NCBI RefSeq assembly: GCF_029227915.1 | Contig: NC_079885.1 | Coordinates: forward strand, 28,523,001-28,587,000 | Direction of reading: 5' to 3' | Source: Hydractinia symbiolongicarpus | Lineage: Eukaryota; Cnidaria; Hydrozoa; Anthoathecata; Hydractiniidae | DNA length: 64,000 nucleotides | Part shown: positions 1-10,845 of the stretch, one piece after another | Layout of the letters: each line of letters opens with the position of its first letter | How positions within the stretch are numbered: position 1 is the first letter of the stretch | Notes under the pieces: model-generated | Databases searched by the model: none | Seen by the model: only the letters and a program-made list of their open reading frames with translations | What the model was told of the DNA's origin: nothing | Translations under genes and position numbers: made by a program

Positions 1-372
1 CATATTCGTACCAACATGTATTAAGTGATATTTTTCTGGTAATACTAGGTTGTATCGCTTTTAACAGTGAAACGATTGACTGTGGGACTTAATTGAACTG
101 ATTTCGGACTGTGACCTTATAAATGTGATAAGTGAGACAATTGCACCCAAGAAATAACATTCTTCTTAATTTGACATGATTGCTGGAATTTATCGATTTC
201 ACTGGGCGCTGTGGTAGTACTTCATTTTAAAGTTTAGATAAATAAGTCATTTCTTACTGTGGAACCAATCCTGGCCGTTAGCGCGCGTTGAAGAAATAGA
301 GGCAGTTTCAAAAACTACATTTCAATGACTTTCTAACGGTATCAGTCCGTTTGAGTTACAACGGTTGCGTTA
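1..372 (+). repeat. Single class I monomer at left edge
   Basis: A 372-bp monomer with the TATTAAGTGATATTTTT start shared with the first monomer of HOR-A. It carries private differences: TTCGGACT, a GTAGTAC in place of the usual GTAGCGC, and GTGGAACC instead of GTGGGACC. Its distal end (AGCGCGCGTTGAAG, GAGGCAG) matches the last monomer of HOR-A, so it probably belongs to a HOR copy cut by the window edge. Confidence 0.9.
335..364. other. AACGG-CCGTT-AACGG dyad cluster at the monomer end
   Basis: AACGG at 335-339, CCGTT at 347-351 and AACGG at 360-364 can pair in two alternative 5-bp stems. The CGG/CCG core survives in most monomers (TCGGTATAAATCCG, GCGGTATCAGTCCG, ACGGTGTCAATCCG), but is weakened in those with AAAGGTATCAG. 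Listed as one example of a recurring element. Confidence 0.6.
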
Positions 373-577
373 CATATTCGTACCAACATGTATTAAGTGA
401 TATTTTTCTGGTAATACTAGGCTGCATCGCTTTTAACAGTGAAACGATTGACTGTGGGACTTAATTGAACTGATTTTGGACTGTGACTTTATAAATGTGA
501 TAAGTGAGACAATTGGACCCAACAAATAACATTCTTCTTAATTTGACATGATTGCTGGAATTTATCGATTTCACTGG

Positions 578-592
578 GCGCTGTGGTAGCGC
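578..592. other. GCGCT/AGCGC dyad in a class I monomer
   Basis: A perfect 5-bp inverted repeat with a 5-base GTGGT loop, present in many class I monomers. Class II monomers have CTCGGCCCAATGG there and keep only the right arm. It could extrude as a small hairpin; function is unknown. Confidence 0.7.
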
Positions 593-1109
593 TTTATATA
601 AAAGTTTAGATGAATAAGTCATTTTGTACTGTGGGACCAATCCTAGCTGTTAGCACGCGCTGAAGAAATAGAAACATTTTCAAAAACTACATTTCATTGA
701 CTTTCTAACGGTGTCAATCCGCTTAAGTTACATCGGTTGCGTCACGTATTCGTACCAACAAGTACTTAGTGATTTTTTCCCGATATTACTAAGTTGTATT
801 GCTTTTGACAGTGAAACGATTGACTGTGGGACTTAATTGAACTGATATTGGACTTTGACCTCATAAATGAGATAAATGAGACAATTGGACCCAAGGAATA
901 ACATTCTTCTTAATTTGACATGATTGCTGCAATTCAGCGATTACACTCGGCCCAATGTTAGCGCTTCACTTAAAAATTTAGATAAAATAAGTCATTTTTT
1001 ACTGTGGGACCAATCCTAGCTGTTTGCGCGCGCTGAAGAAATAGAGACAGTTTCAAATACTACATTTCATTGACTTTCTAAAGGTATCAGTCCGTTTGAA
1101 CTACAACGG

Positions 1110-1117
1110 TTACGTCA
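1110..1117. promoter_or_regulatory. TTACGTCA, bZIP/CRE-like site at the monomer boundary (example)
   Basis: The reverse complement TGACGTAA is one base from the CRE palindrome TGACGTCA and fits ATF/CREB-type and plant TGACG-type bZIP preferences. It lies just before the start of most class II monomers. Others, mainly class I and CGTATTCG types, have TTGCGTCA instead. Binding is not shown. Confidence 0.35.
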
Positions 1118-3358
1118 CATATTCGTACCAACATGTATTTAGTGATTTTTTTCCGATATTACTAAGTTGTATTGCTTTTGACAGTGAAACGATTGCCTGT
1201 GGGACTTAACTGAAGTGATACTGGACTGTGACCTTATTAATGTGATAGATGAGCCAATTGGATTCCAAGGAATAACATTCTTCTTAATTTGACATGATTT
1301 CTGGAATTCAGCGATTACACTCGGCCCTATGGTAGCGCTTCACTTAAAAATTTATATAAAATAAGTCATTTTTTTACTGTGGGACCAATCCTAGCCGTTA
1401 TCGCGCGCTGAAGAAATAGAAACAGTTTTAAAAATTACATTTCAATGACTTTCTAGCGGTATAAATCCGTTTGAGTTACAACGGTTGCGTCACATATTTG
1501 TACCAACATGTATTTAGCGATAGTATTCGGATATTACTAGGATGCATCGCTTTTAACAGTGAAACGATGGACTGTGGGACTTAATTAAACTTCTTTTAGA
1601 TTGTGACCTTATAAATGTGATAAGTGAGACAATTGGATCCAGGAAATAATATTCTTCTTACCTTGACATGATTGCTGGAATTTACCGATTTTACCGGGCG
1701 CTGTGGTAGCGCTTCATTTTAAAATTTTCATAAAATAAGTCCTTTTTTACTGTGAGACCAATCCTAGCCGTTAGCGCGCGTTGAAGAAATAGAGGCAGTT
1801 TCAAAAACTACATTTCAATGACTTTCTAACGGTATCAGTCCGTTTGAGTTACAACGGTTGCGTCACATATTCGTACCAACATGTATTAAGTGATATTTTT
1901 CTGGTAATACTAGGCTGCATCGCTTTTAACAGTGAAACGATTGACTGTGGGACTTTATTGAACTGATTTTGGACTGTGACTTTATAAATGTGATAAGTGA
2001 GACAATTGGACCCAACAAATAACATTCTTCTTAATTTGACATGATTGCTGGAATTTATCGATTTCACTGGGCGCTGTGGTAGCGCTTTATATAAAAGTTT
2101 AGATGAATAAGTCATTTTGTACTGTGGGACCAATCCTAGCCGTTAGCACGCGCTGAAGAAATAGAAACATTTTCAAAAACTACATTTCATTGACTTTCTA
2201 ACGGTGTCAATCCGCTTAAGTTACATCGGTTGCGTCACGTATTCGTACCAACAAGTACTTAGTGATTTTTTCCCGATATTGCTAAGTTGTATTGCTTTTG
2301 ACAGTGAAACGATTGACTGTGGGACTTAATTGAACTGATATTGGACTTTGACCTCATAAATGAGATAAATGAGACAATTGGACCCAAGGAATAACATTCT
2401 TCTTAATTTGACATGATTGCTGCAATTCAGCGATTACACTCGGCCCAATGTTAGCGCTTCACTTAAAAATTTAGATAAAATAAGTCATTTTTTACTGTGG
2501 GACCAATCCTAGCTGTTTGCGCGCGCTGAAGAAATAGAGACAGTTTCAAATACTACATTTCATTGACTTTCTAAAGGTATCAGTCCGTTTGAACTACAAC
2601 GGTTACGTCACATATTCGTACCAACATGTATTTAGTGATTTTTTTCCGATATTACTAAGTTGTATTGCTTTTGACAGTGAAACGATTGCCTGTGGGACTT
2701 AACTGAAGTGATTCTGGACTGTGACCTTATTAATGTGATAGATGAGCCAATTGGATTCCAAGGAATAACATTCTTCTTAATTTGACATGATTTCTGGAAT
2801 TCAGCGATTACACTCGGCCCTATGGTAGCGCTTCACTTAAAAATTTATATAAAATAAGTCATTTTTTTACTGTGGGACCAATCCTAGCCGTTATCGCGCG
2901 CTGAAGAAATAGAAACAGTTTTAAAAATTACATTTCAATGACTTTCTAGCGGTATAAATCCGTTTGAGTTACAACGGTTGCGTCACATATTTGTACCAAC
3001 ATGTATTTAGCGATAGTATTCGGATATTACTAGGATGCATCGCTTTTAACAGTGAAACGATGGACTGTGGGACTTAATTAAACTTCTTTTAGATTGTGAC
3101 CTTATAAATGTGATAAGTGAGACAATTGGATCCAGGAAATAATATTCTTCTTACCTTGACATGATTGCTGGAATTTACCGATTTTACCGGGCGCTGTGGT
3201 AGCGCTTCATTTTAAAATTTTCATAAAATAAGTCCTTTTTTACTGTGAGACCAATCCTAGCCGTTAGCGCGCGTTGAAGAAATAGAGGCAGTTTCAAAAA
3301 CTACATTTCAATGACTTTCTAACGGTATCAGTCCGTTTGAGTTACAACGGTTGCGTCA

Positions 3359-3730
3359 CATATTCGTACCAACATGTATTAAGTGATATTTTTCTGGTAA
3401 TACTAGGCTGCATCGCTTTTAACAGTGAAACGATTGACTGTGGGACTTAATTGAACTGATTTTGGACTGTGACTTTATAAATGTGATAAGTGAGACAATT
3501 GGACCCAACAAATAACATTCTTCTTAATTTGACATGATTGCTGGAATTTATCGATTTCACTGGGCGCTGTGGTAGCGCTTTATATAAAAGTTTAGATGAA
3601 TAAGTCATTTTGTACTGTGGGACCAATCCTAGCCGTTAGCACGCGCTGAAGAAATAGAAACATTTTCAAAAACTACATTTCATTGACTTTCTAACGGTGT
3701 CAATCCGCTTAAGTTACATCGGTTGCGTCA
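3359..3730 (+). repeat. First monomer of a third, interrupted HOR-A copy
   Basis: This 372-bp monomer matches those at 373 and 1866, including AACAAATAAC and the GCGCT/AGCGC dyad. Instead of the CCAACAAGTACTTAG monomer that should follow, a class II truncated monomer starts at 3731. The HOR-A run therefore ends here through a jump near the monomer boundary. Confidence 0.93.
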
Positions 3731-3937
3731 CGTATTCGTACCAACATGTATTTAGTGATTTTTTTCCGATATTACTAAGTTGTATTGCTTTTGACAGTGA
3801 AACGATTGCCTGTGGGACTTACTTGAAGTGATTCTGGACTGTGACCTTATTAATGTGATAGATGAGCCAATTGGATTCCAAGGAATAACATTCATCTTAA
3901 TTTGACAGGATTTCTGGAATTTCTCACGGTTACGTCA
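3731..3937 (+). repeat. 207-bp truncated monomer (ATTTCTC junction allele)
   Basis: A class II monomer with ACTTACTTGAAG runs normally to GATTTCTGGAATT and then joins TCTCACGGTTACGTCAC, the monomer end. About 166 bp are missing, including the CpG palindrome and the AACGG/CCGTT dyads. The same junction allele occurs at 14209-14415 and 28456-28662, always followed by the 341-bp monomer, so these are copies of one event. Confidence 0.93.
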
Positions 3938-4278
3938 CATATTCGTACCAACATGTATTTAGTGATTTTTTTCCGATATTACTAAGTTGTATTGCTTTTG
4001 AAAACGATGGACTGTGACCTTATAAATGTGATAAGTGAGACAATTGGATTCCAAGGAATAACATTCTTCTTAATTTGACAAGATTGCTGCAATTCAGCGA
4101 TTACACTCGGCCCTATGGTAGCGCTTCACTTAAAAACTTATATAAAATAAGTCATTTTTTTATTGTGGGACCAATCCTAGCCGTTAGTGCGCGCTGAAAA
4201 AATAGAGAAAGTTTCAAATACTACATTTCATTGACCTTCTAGCGGTATCAGTCCGTTTCAACTACAACGGTTACGTCA
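3938..4278 (+). repeat. 341-bp monomer with a 29-bp internal deletion
   Basis: Two deletions are visible. CAGTG is lost from TTTTGACAGTGAAACG, giving TTTTGAAAACG. A further 29 bp are lost between two GGACTGTG direct repeats, so GGACTGTG is followed directly by ACCTTATAAATG. The 370-bp relatives at 10846 and 25474 carry only the first deletion, so the order of events is clear. Identical 341-bp monomers occur at 14416 and 28663. Confidence 0.92.
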
Positions 4279-5027
4279 CATATTCGTAGCAACATGTATT
4301 TAGTGATTTTTTTCCGATATTACTAAGTTGTATTGCTTTTGACAGTGAAACGATTGCCTGTGGGACTTAATTGAAGTGATTCTGGACTGTGACCTTATGA
4401 ATGTGATAATTGAGCCAATTGGATTCCAAGGAATAACATTCTTCTTAATTTGACAAGATTGCTGCAATTCAGCGATTACACTCGGCCCTATGGTAGCGCT
4501 TCACTTAAAAACTTATATAAAATAAGTCATTTTTTTATTGTGGGACCAATCCTAGCCGTTAGTGCGCGCTGAAAAAATAGAGAAAGTTTCAAATACTACA
4601 TTTCATTGACCTTCTAGCGGTATCAGTCCGTTTCAACTACAACGGTTACGTCACATATTCGTAGCAACATGTATTTAGTGATTTTTTTCCGATATTACTA
4701 AGTTGTATTGCTTTTGACAGTGAAACGATTGCCTGTGGGACTTAATTGAAGTGATTCTGGACTGTGACCTTATGAATGTGATAATTAAGCCAATTGGATT
4801 CCAAGGAATAACATTCTTCTTAATTTGACATGATTGCTGCAAGTCACCGATTACACTCGGCCCAATGGTAGGGCTTCACTTAAAAATTTAGATAAAATAA
4901 GTCATTTTTTACTGTGGGACCAATCCTAGCCGTTAGCGCGCTCTGAAGAAATAGAGACAGTTTCAAATACTACATTTCATTGACTTTCTAAAGGTATCAG
5001 TCCGTTTGAACTACAACGGTTACGTCA
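4279..5027 (+). repeat. Two class II monomers of the cassette
   Basis: Monomers start at 4279 and 4654. They share the rare TTCGTAGCAAC start and CTTATGAATGTGATAATT. The distal half of the first (GTGCGCGCTGAAAAAATAG, GAGAAAG, GACCTTCTAGCGG) is the same as that of the 341-bp monomer before it, which indicates single-monomer duplication. The second switches to CTGCAAGTCACCG near 4829, a change also seen at 29560 but not in the copy near 15307. Confidence 0.9.
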
Positions 5028-6897
5028 CATATTCGTACCAACATGTATTTAGTGATTTTTTTCCGATATTACTAAGTTGTATTGCTTTTGACAGTGAAAC
5101 GATTGCCTGTGGGACTTAATTGAAGTGATTCTGGACTGTGACCTTATTAATGTGATAGATGAGCCAATTGGATTCCAAGGAATAACATTCTTCTTAATTT
5201 GACATGATTTCTGGAATTCAGCGATTACACTCGGCCCAATGGTAGCGCTTCACTTAAAAATTTAAATCAAATAAGTCATTTTTTATTGTGGCACAATCCT
5301 AGCCGTTAGCGCGCGCTGAAGAATTAGGGACAGTTTCAAATACTACATTTCATTGACTTTCTAAAGGTATCAGTCCGTTTCAACTACAACGGTTACGTCA
5401 CATATCCGTACCAACATGTATTTAGTGATATTTTTCCGATATTACTAAGTTGCATTGCTTTTGACAGTGAAACGATTGCCTGTGAGACTTAATTGAAGTG
5501 ATTCTGGACTGTGACCTTATAAATGTAATAGATGAGACAATTGGATTACAAGGAATAACATTCTTCATAATTTGACATGATTTCTGGAATTCAGCGATTA
5601 CACTCGGCCCTATGGTAGCGCTTCACTTAAACATTTATATAAAATAAGTCATTTTTTTACTGTGGGACCAATCCTAGCCGTTATCGGGCGCTGAAGAAAT
5701 AGAAACAGTTTTAAAAACTACATTTCAATGACTTTCTAACAGTATAAATCCGTTTGAGTTACAACGGTTGCGTCACATATTCGCACCAACATGTATTTAG
5801 CGATATTATTCGGATATTACTAGGATGTATCGCTTTTAACAGTAAAACGATGGACTGTGGGACTTAATTGAACTTATTTTGGACTGTGACCTTATAAATG
5901 TGATAAGTGAGACAATTGGATTCCAAGGAATAACATTCTTCTTAATTTGACATGATTGCTGCAATTCAGCGATTACACTCGGCCCAATGGTAACATTTCA
6001 CTTAAAAATTTAGATAAAATAAGTCATTTTTTACTGTGGGACCAATCCTAGCCGTTAGCGCGCGCTGAAGAAATAGAGACAGTTTCAAATACTACATTTC
6101 ATTGACTTTCTAAAGGTATCAGTCCGTTTTAACTACAACGGTTACGTCACATATTCGTACCAACATGTATTTAGTGATTTTTTTCCGATATTACTAAGTT
6201 GTATTGCTTTTGACAGTGAAACGATTGCCTGTGGGGTTAATTCAAGTGATTCTGGACTGTGACCTTATGAATGTGATAAATGAGCCAATTGGATTCCAAG
6301 GAATAACATTCCTCTTAATTTGACATGATTGCTGCAATTTAGCGATTACACTCGGCCCAATGGTAGCGCTTCACTTAAAAATTTAGATAAAATAAGTCAT
6401 TTTTTACTGTGGGACCAATCCTAGCCATTAGCGCGCGCTGAAGAAATAGAGACAGTTTCAAATACTACATTTCATTGACTTTCTAAAGGTATCAGTCCGT
6501 TTCAACTGCAACGGTTACGTCACATAATCGTACCAACATGTATTTAGTGATTTTTTTCCGATATTACTAAGTTGTATTGCTTTTGACAGTGAAACGATTG
6601 CCTGTGGGACTTAATTGAACTTATTTTGGACTGTGATCTTATAAATGTGATAAGTGAGACAATTGGATTCCAAGGAATAACATTCTTCTTAATTTGACAT
6701 GATTGCTGCAATTCAGCGATTACACTCGGCCCTATGGTAGCGCTTCAATTAAAAACTTATATAAAATAAGTCATTTTTTTACTGTGGGACCAATCCTAGC
6801 CGTTAGTGCGCGCTGAAAAAATAGAGACAGTTTCAAATACTACATTTCATTGACTTTCTAGCGGTATCAGTTCGTTTCAACTACAACGGTTACGTCA
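5028..6897 (+). repeat. C block, first copy, without the truncated monomer
   Basis: Five monomers start at 5028, 5401, 5776, 6150 and 6523. Their markers in order are: TTTAAATCAAATAAG; CATATCCG with TGAGACTTAATT; TTCGCACC with GGTAACATTTC; a short GTGGGGTTAATT; and CATAATCG. The fifth is 375 bp. Its proximal part matches the truncated monomer at 10639 and its distal part matches the 370-bp monomer at 10846, so it is the form without the extra 202 bp. The block matches 9143-11215 at offsets 4,115-4,116, then 4,318 beyond the truncated monomer. Confidence 0.92.
5308..5317. other. AGCGCGCGCT CpG palindrome (example)
   Basis: A 10-bp perfect palindrome with three CpGs in an AT-rich repeat, once per full monomer. 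Common variants are AGTGCGCGCT, AGCACGCGCT and ATCGGGCGCT. The first two are the changes expected when methylated CpG is deaminated. Confidence 0.6.
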
Positions 6898-8768
6898 CAT
6901 ATTCGTACCAACATGTATTTAGTGATTTTTTTCCGATATTACTAAGTTGTATTGCTTTTGACAGTGAAACGATTGCCTGTGGGACTTAATTGATGTGATT
7001 CTGGACTGTGACCTTATGAATGTGATAATTGAGCCAATTGGATTCCAAGGAATAACATTCTTCTTAATTTGACATGATTGCTGCAATTCAGCGATTACAC
7101 TCGGCCCAATGGTAGGGCTTCAGTTAAAAATTTAGATAAAATAAGTCATTTTTTACTGTGGGACCCATCCTAGCCGTTAGCGCGCGCTGAAGAAATAGAG
7201 ACAGTTTTAAATACTACATTTCATTGACTTTCTAAAGGTATCAGTCCGTTTTAACTACAACGGTTACGTCACATATTCGTACCAACATGTATTTAGTGAT
7301 TTTTTTCCGATATTACTAAGTTGTAATGCTTTTGACAGTGAAACGATTGCCTGTGGGACTTACTTGAAGTGATTCTGGACTGTGACCTTATTAATGTGAT
7401 AGATGAGCCAATTGGATTCCAAGGAATAACATTCATCTTAATTTGACATGATTTCTGGAATTCAGCGATTACACTCGGCCCAATGGTAGGGCTTCACTTA
7501 AAAATTTAGATAAAATAAGTCATTTTTTACTGTGGGACCAACCCTAGCCGTTAGCGCGCGCTGAAGAAATAGAGACAGTTTCAAATACTACATTTCATTG
7601 ACTTTCTAAAGGTATCAGTCCGTTTGAACTACAACGGTTACGTCACATATTCGTACCAACATGTATTTAGTGATTTTTTTCCGATATTACTAAGTTGTAT
7701 TGCTTTTGACAGTGAAACGATTGCCTGTGGGACTTAATTAGAGTGATTCTGGACTGTGACCTTATTAATGTGATAGATGAGCCAATTGGATTCCAAGGAA
7801 TAACATTCTTCTTAATTTGACATGATTTCTGGAATTCAGCGATTACACTCGGCCCAATGGTAGCGCTTCACTTAAAAATTTAAATAAAATAAGTCATTTT
7901 TTATTGTGGCACCAATCCTAGCCGTTAGCGCGCGCTGAAGAATTAAAGACAGTTTTAAATACTACATTTCATTGACTTTCTAAAGGTATCAGTCCGTTTC
8001 AACTACAACGGTTACGTCACATATCCGCACCAACATGTATTTAGTGATATTTTTCCGATATTACTAAGTTGCATTGCTTTTGACAGTGAAACGATTGCCT
8101 GTGGGACTTAATTGAAGTGATTCTGGACTGTGACCTTATAAATGTAATAGATGAGACAATTGGATTACAAGGAATGACATTCTTCATAATTTGACATGAT
8201 TTCTGGAATTCAGCGATTACACTCGGCCCTATGGTAGCGCTTCACTTAAACATTTATATAAAATAAGTCATTTTTTTACTGTGGGACCAATCCTAGCCGT
8301 TATCGGGCGCTGAAGAAATAGAAACAGTTTTAAAAACTACATTTCAATGAGTTTCTAACGGTATAAATCCGTTTGAGTTACAACGGTTGCGTCACATATT
8401 CGTACCAACATGTATTTAGCGATAGTATTCGGATATTACAAGGATGTATCGCTTTTAACAGTAAAACGATGGACTGTGGGACTTAATTGAACTTATTTTG
8501 GACTGTGACCTTATAAATGTGATAAGTGAGACAATTGGATTCCAAGGAATAACATTCTTCTTAATTTGACATGATTGCTGCAATTCAGCGATTACACTCG
8601 GCCCAATGGTAGCGCTTCACTTAAAAATTTAAATAAAATAAGTCATTTTTTACTGTGGGAACAATCCTAGCCATTAGCGCGCGCTGAAGAAATAGAGACA
8701 GTTTCAAATACTACATTTCATTGACTTTCTAAAGGTATCAGTCCGTTTCAACTACAACGGTTACGTCA
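6898..8768 (+). repeat. HOR-B: 5-monomer, 1,871-bp unit, first copy
   Basis: Monomers start at 6898, 7272, 7646, 8020 and 8395. Markers in order: TTGATGTGATTC with GGGCTTCAGTT; GTTGTAATGC with ACCAACCCTAG; AATTAGAGTG with ATTGTGGCACC; CATATCCG with GTTGCATTGC and TAAACATTTATAT; and class I TTTAGCGATAGTATTCGG with GGGAACAATCC. Further full copies lie at 11216, 16627, 20945, 22815 and 32200, and partial ones at 13087 and about 35060-36350. HOR-B is the most repeated higher-order unit of the left half. Confidence 0.95.
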
Positions 8769-9142
8769 CATATTCGTACCAACATGTATTTAGTGATTTT
8801 TTTCCGATATTACTAAGTTGTATTGCTTTTGACAGTGAAACGAATGCCCGTGGGACTTAATTGAAGTGATTCTTGACTGTGACCTTATTAATGTGATAGA
8901 TGAGCCAATTGGATTCCAAGGAATAACATTCTTCATAATTTGACATGATTTCTGGAATTCAGCGATTACCCTCGGCCCTATGGTAGCGCTTCACTTAAAA
9001 ATTTATACAAAATAAGTCACTTTTTACGGTGGGACGAATCCTGGCCGTTAGCACGCGCTGAATATATAGGAACAGTTTCAAAGACTACATTTCATTGACT
9101 TTCTGTCGGTATAAATCCGTTTGAGTTACAACGGTTGCGTCA
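8769..9142 (+). repeat. Linker monomer between the B and C blocks
   Basis: This 374-bp class II monomer carries private markers: ACGAATGCCCGTGG, TTACCCTCGG, TTATACAAAATAAG, CACTTTTTACGGTGGG and GAATATATAGG. Its distal half matches the monomers at 25474, 37139 and 39791, which read AATAAATAGG. A copy lies at 18498-18871. Confidence 0.92.
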
Positions 9143-10638
9143 CATATTCGTACCAACATGTATTTAGTGATTTTTTTCCGATATTACTAAGTTGTATTGC
9201 TTTTGACAGTGAAACGATTGCCTGTGGGACTTAATTGAAGTGATTCTGGACTGTGACCTTATTAATGTGATAGATGAGCCAATTGGATTCCAAGGAATAA
9301 CATTCTTCTTAATTTGACATGATTTCTGGAATTCAGCGATTACACTCGGCCCAATGGTAGCGCTTCACTTAAAAATTTAAATCAAATAAGTCATTTTTTA
9401 TTGTGGCACCAATCCTAGCCGTTAGCGCGCGCTGAAGAATTAGGGACAGTTTCAAATACTACATTTCATTGACTTTCTAAAGGTATCAGTCCGTTTCAAC
9501 TACAACGGTTACGTCACATATCTGTACCAACATGTATTTAGTGATATTTTTCCGATATTACTAAGTTGCATTGCTTTTGACAGTGAAACGATTGCCTGTG
9601 AGACTTAATTGAAGTGATTCTGGACTGTGACCTTATAAATGTAATAGATGAGACAATTGGATTACAAGGAATAACATTCTTCATAATTTGACATGATTTC
9701 TGGAATTCAGCGATTACACTCGGCCCTATGGTAGCGCTTCACTTAAACATTTATATAAAATAAGTCATTTTTTTACTGTGGGACCAATCCTAGCCGTTAT
9801 CGGGCGCTGAAGAAATAGATACAGTTTTAAAAACTACATTTCAATGACTTTCTAACGGTATAAATCCGTTTGAGTTACAACGGTTGCGTCACATATTCGC
9901 ACCAACATGTATTTAGCGATATTATTCGGAAATTACTAGGATGTATCGCTTTTAACAGTAAAACGATGGACTGTGGGACTTAATTGAACTTATTTTGGAC
10001 TGTGACCTTATAAATGTGATAAGTGAGACAATTGGATTCCAAGGAATAACATTCTTCTTAATTTGACATGATTGCTGCAATTCAGCGATTACACTCGGCC
10101 CAATGGTAACATTTCACTTAAAAATTTAGATAAAATAAGTCATTTTTTACTGTGGGACCAATCCTAGCCGTTAGCGCACGCTGAAGAAATAGAGACAGTT
10201 TCAAATACTACATTTCATTGACTTTTTAAAGGTATCAGTCCGTTTCAACTACAACGGTTACGTCACATATTCGTACCAACATGTATTTAGTGATTTTTTT
10301 CCGATATTACTAAGTTGTATTGCTTTTGACAGTGAAAGGATTGCCTGTGGGGTTAATTGAAGTGATTCTGGACTGTGAACTTATCAATGTGATAAATGAG
10401 CCAATTGGATTCCAAGGAATAACATTCCTCTTAATTTGACATGATTGCTGCAATTCAGCGATTACACTCGGCCCAATGGTAGCGCTTCACTTAAAAATTT
10501 AGATAAAATAAGTCATTTTTTACTGTGGGACCAATCCTAGCCATTAGCGCGCGCTGAAGAAATAGAGACAGTTTCAAATACTACATTTCATTGACTTTCT
10601 AAAGGTATCAGTCCGTTTCAACTGCAACGGTTACGTCA

Positions 10639-10845
10639 CATAATCGTACCAACATGTATTTAGTGATTTTTTTCCGATATTACTAAGTTGTATTGCTTTT
10701 GACAGTGAAACGATTGCCTGTGGGACTTAATTGAAGTGATTCTGGACTGTGACCTTATTAATGTGATAGATGAGCCAATTGGATTCCAAGGAATAACATT
10801 CATCTTAATTTGACATGATTTCTGGAAATTCTCACGGTTACGTCA
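10639..10845 (+). repeat. 207-bp truncated monomer (AAATTCTC junction allele)
   Basis: It starts with the CATAATCG variant and ends with GATTTCTGGAAATTCTCACGG joined to the monomer end. This junction allele has three A's before TTCTC. It recurs at 20368, 25060, 25267, 31623, 34445, 34652, 36725, 36932, 39377 and 39584. An open frame crossing the junction at 10815-11015 recurs with it and is not considered a gene. Confidence 0.92.

Larger units (their letters stand above)
373..3358 (+). repeat. HOR-A: two copies of a 4-monomer, 1,493-bp unit
   Basis: Monomers start at 373, 745, 1118, 1493 and again at 1866, 2238, 2611, 2986. Each monomer matches the one four positions later at an offset of exactly 1,493 bp. 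The four are distinguishable. The first has AAGTGATATTTTTCTGG. The second has CCAACAAGTACTTAG. The third is class II with AACTGAAGTG. The fourth is class I with CATATTTG and ATTAAACTTCTTTTAG. I noticed only about four substitutions between the copies (for example A to T at 1956), so the duplication is recent. Another copy lies at 26963-28455. Confidence 0.95.

Noticed and set aside
1-17. CENP-B-box-like segment at the monomer start (ATTCG, four bases, A)
   Set aside because: It matches the nTTCGnnnnAnnCGGGn pattern at only six of nine key positions; the CGGG part reads ATGT. The TTCG is also replaced by TCCG, ATCG or TTTG in many monomers.
78-265. ACTGTGGGAC twice per monomer, ~177 bp apart, as a sign of an ancestral half-length repeat
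   Set aside because: Similarity does not extend beyond about 10 bases, and the spacing is not half of 372. An optimal self-alignment of the consensus halves could revive it.
1340-1370. TATATAAA-like promoter within monomers
   Set aside because: TTTATATAAAATAAG recurs in many monomers, but such strings are expected in AT-rich DNA and no paired start element is visible.
1849-2133. 94-codon open frame on the - strand as a gene
   Set aside because: It lies wholly inside satellite monomers, and the sister copies at 373 and 3359 have a stop in this frame. No domain or codon bias is visible.
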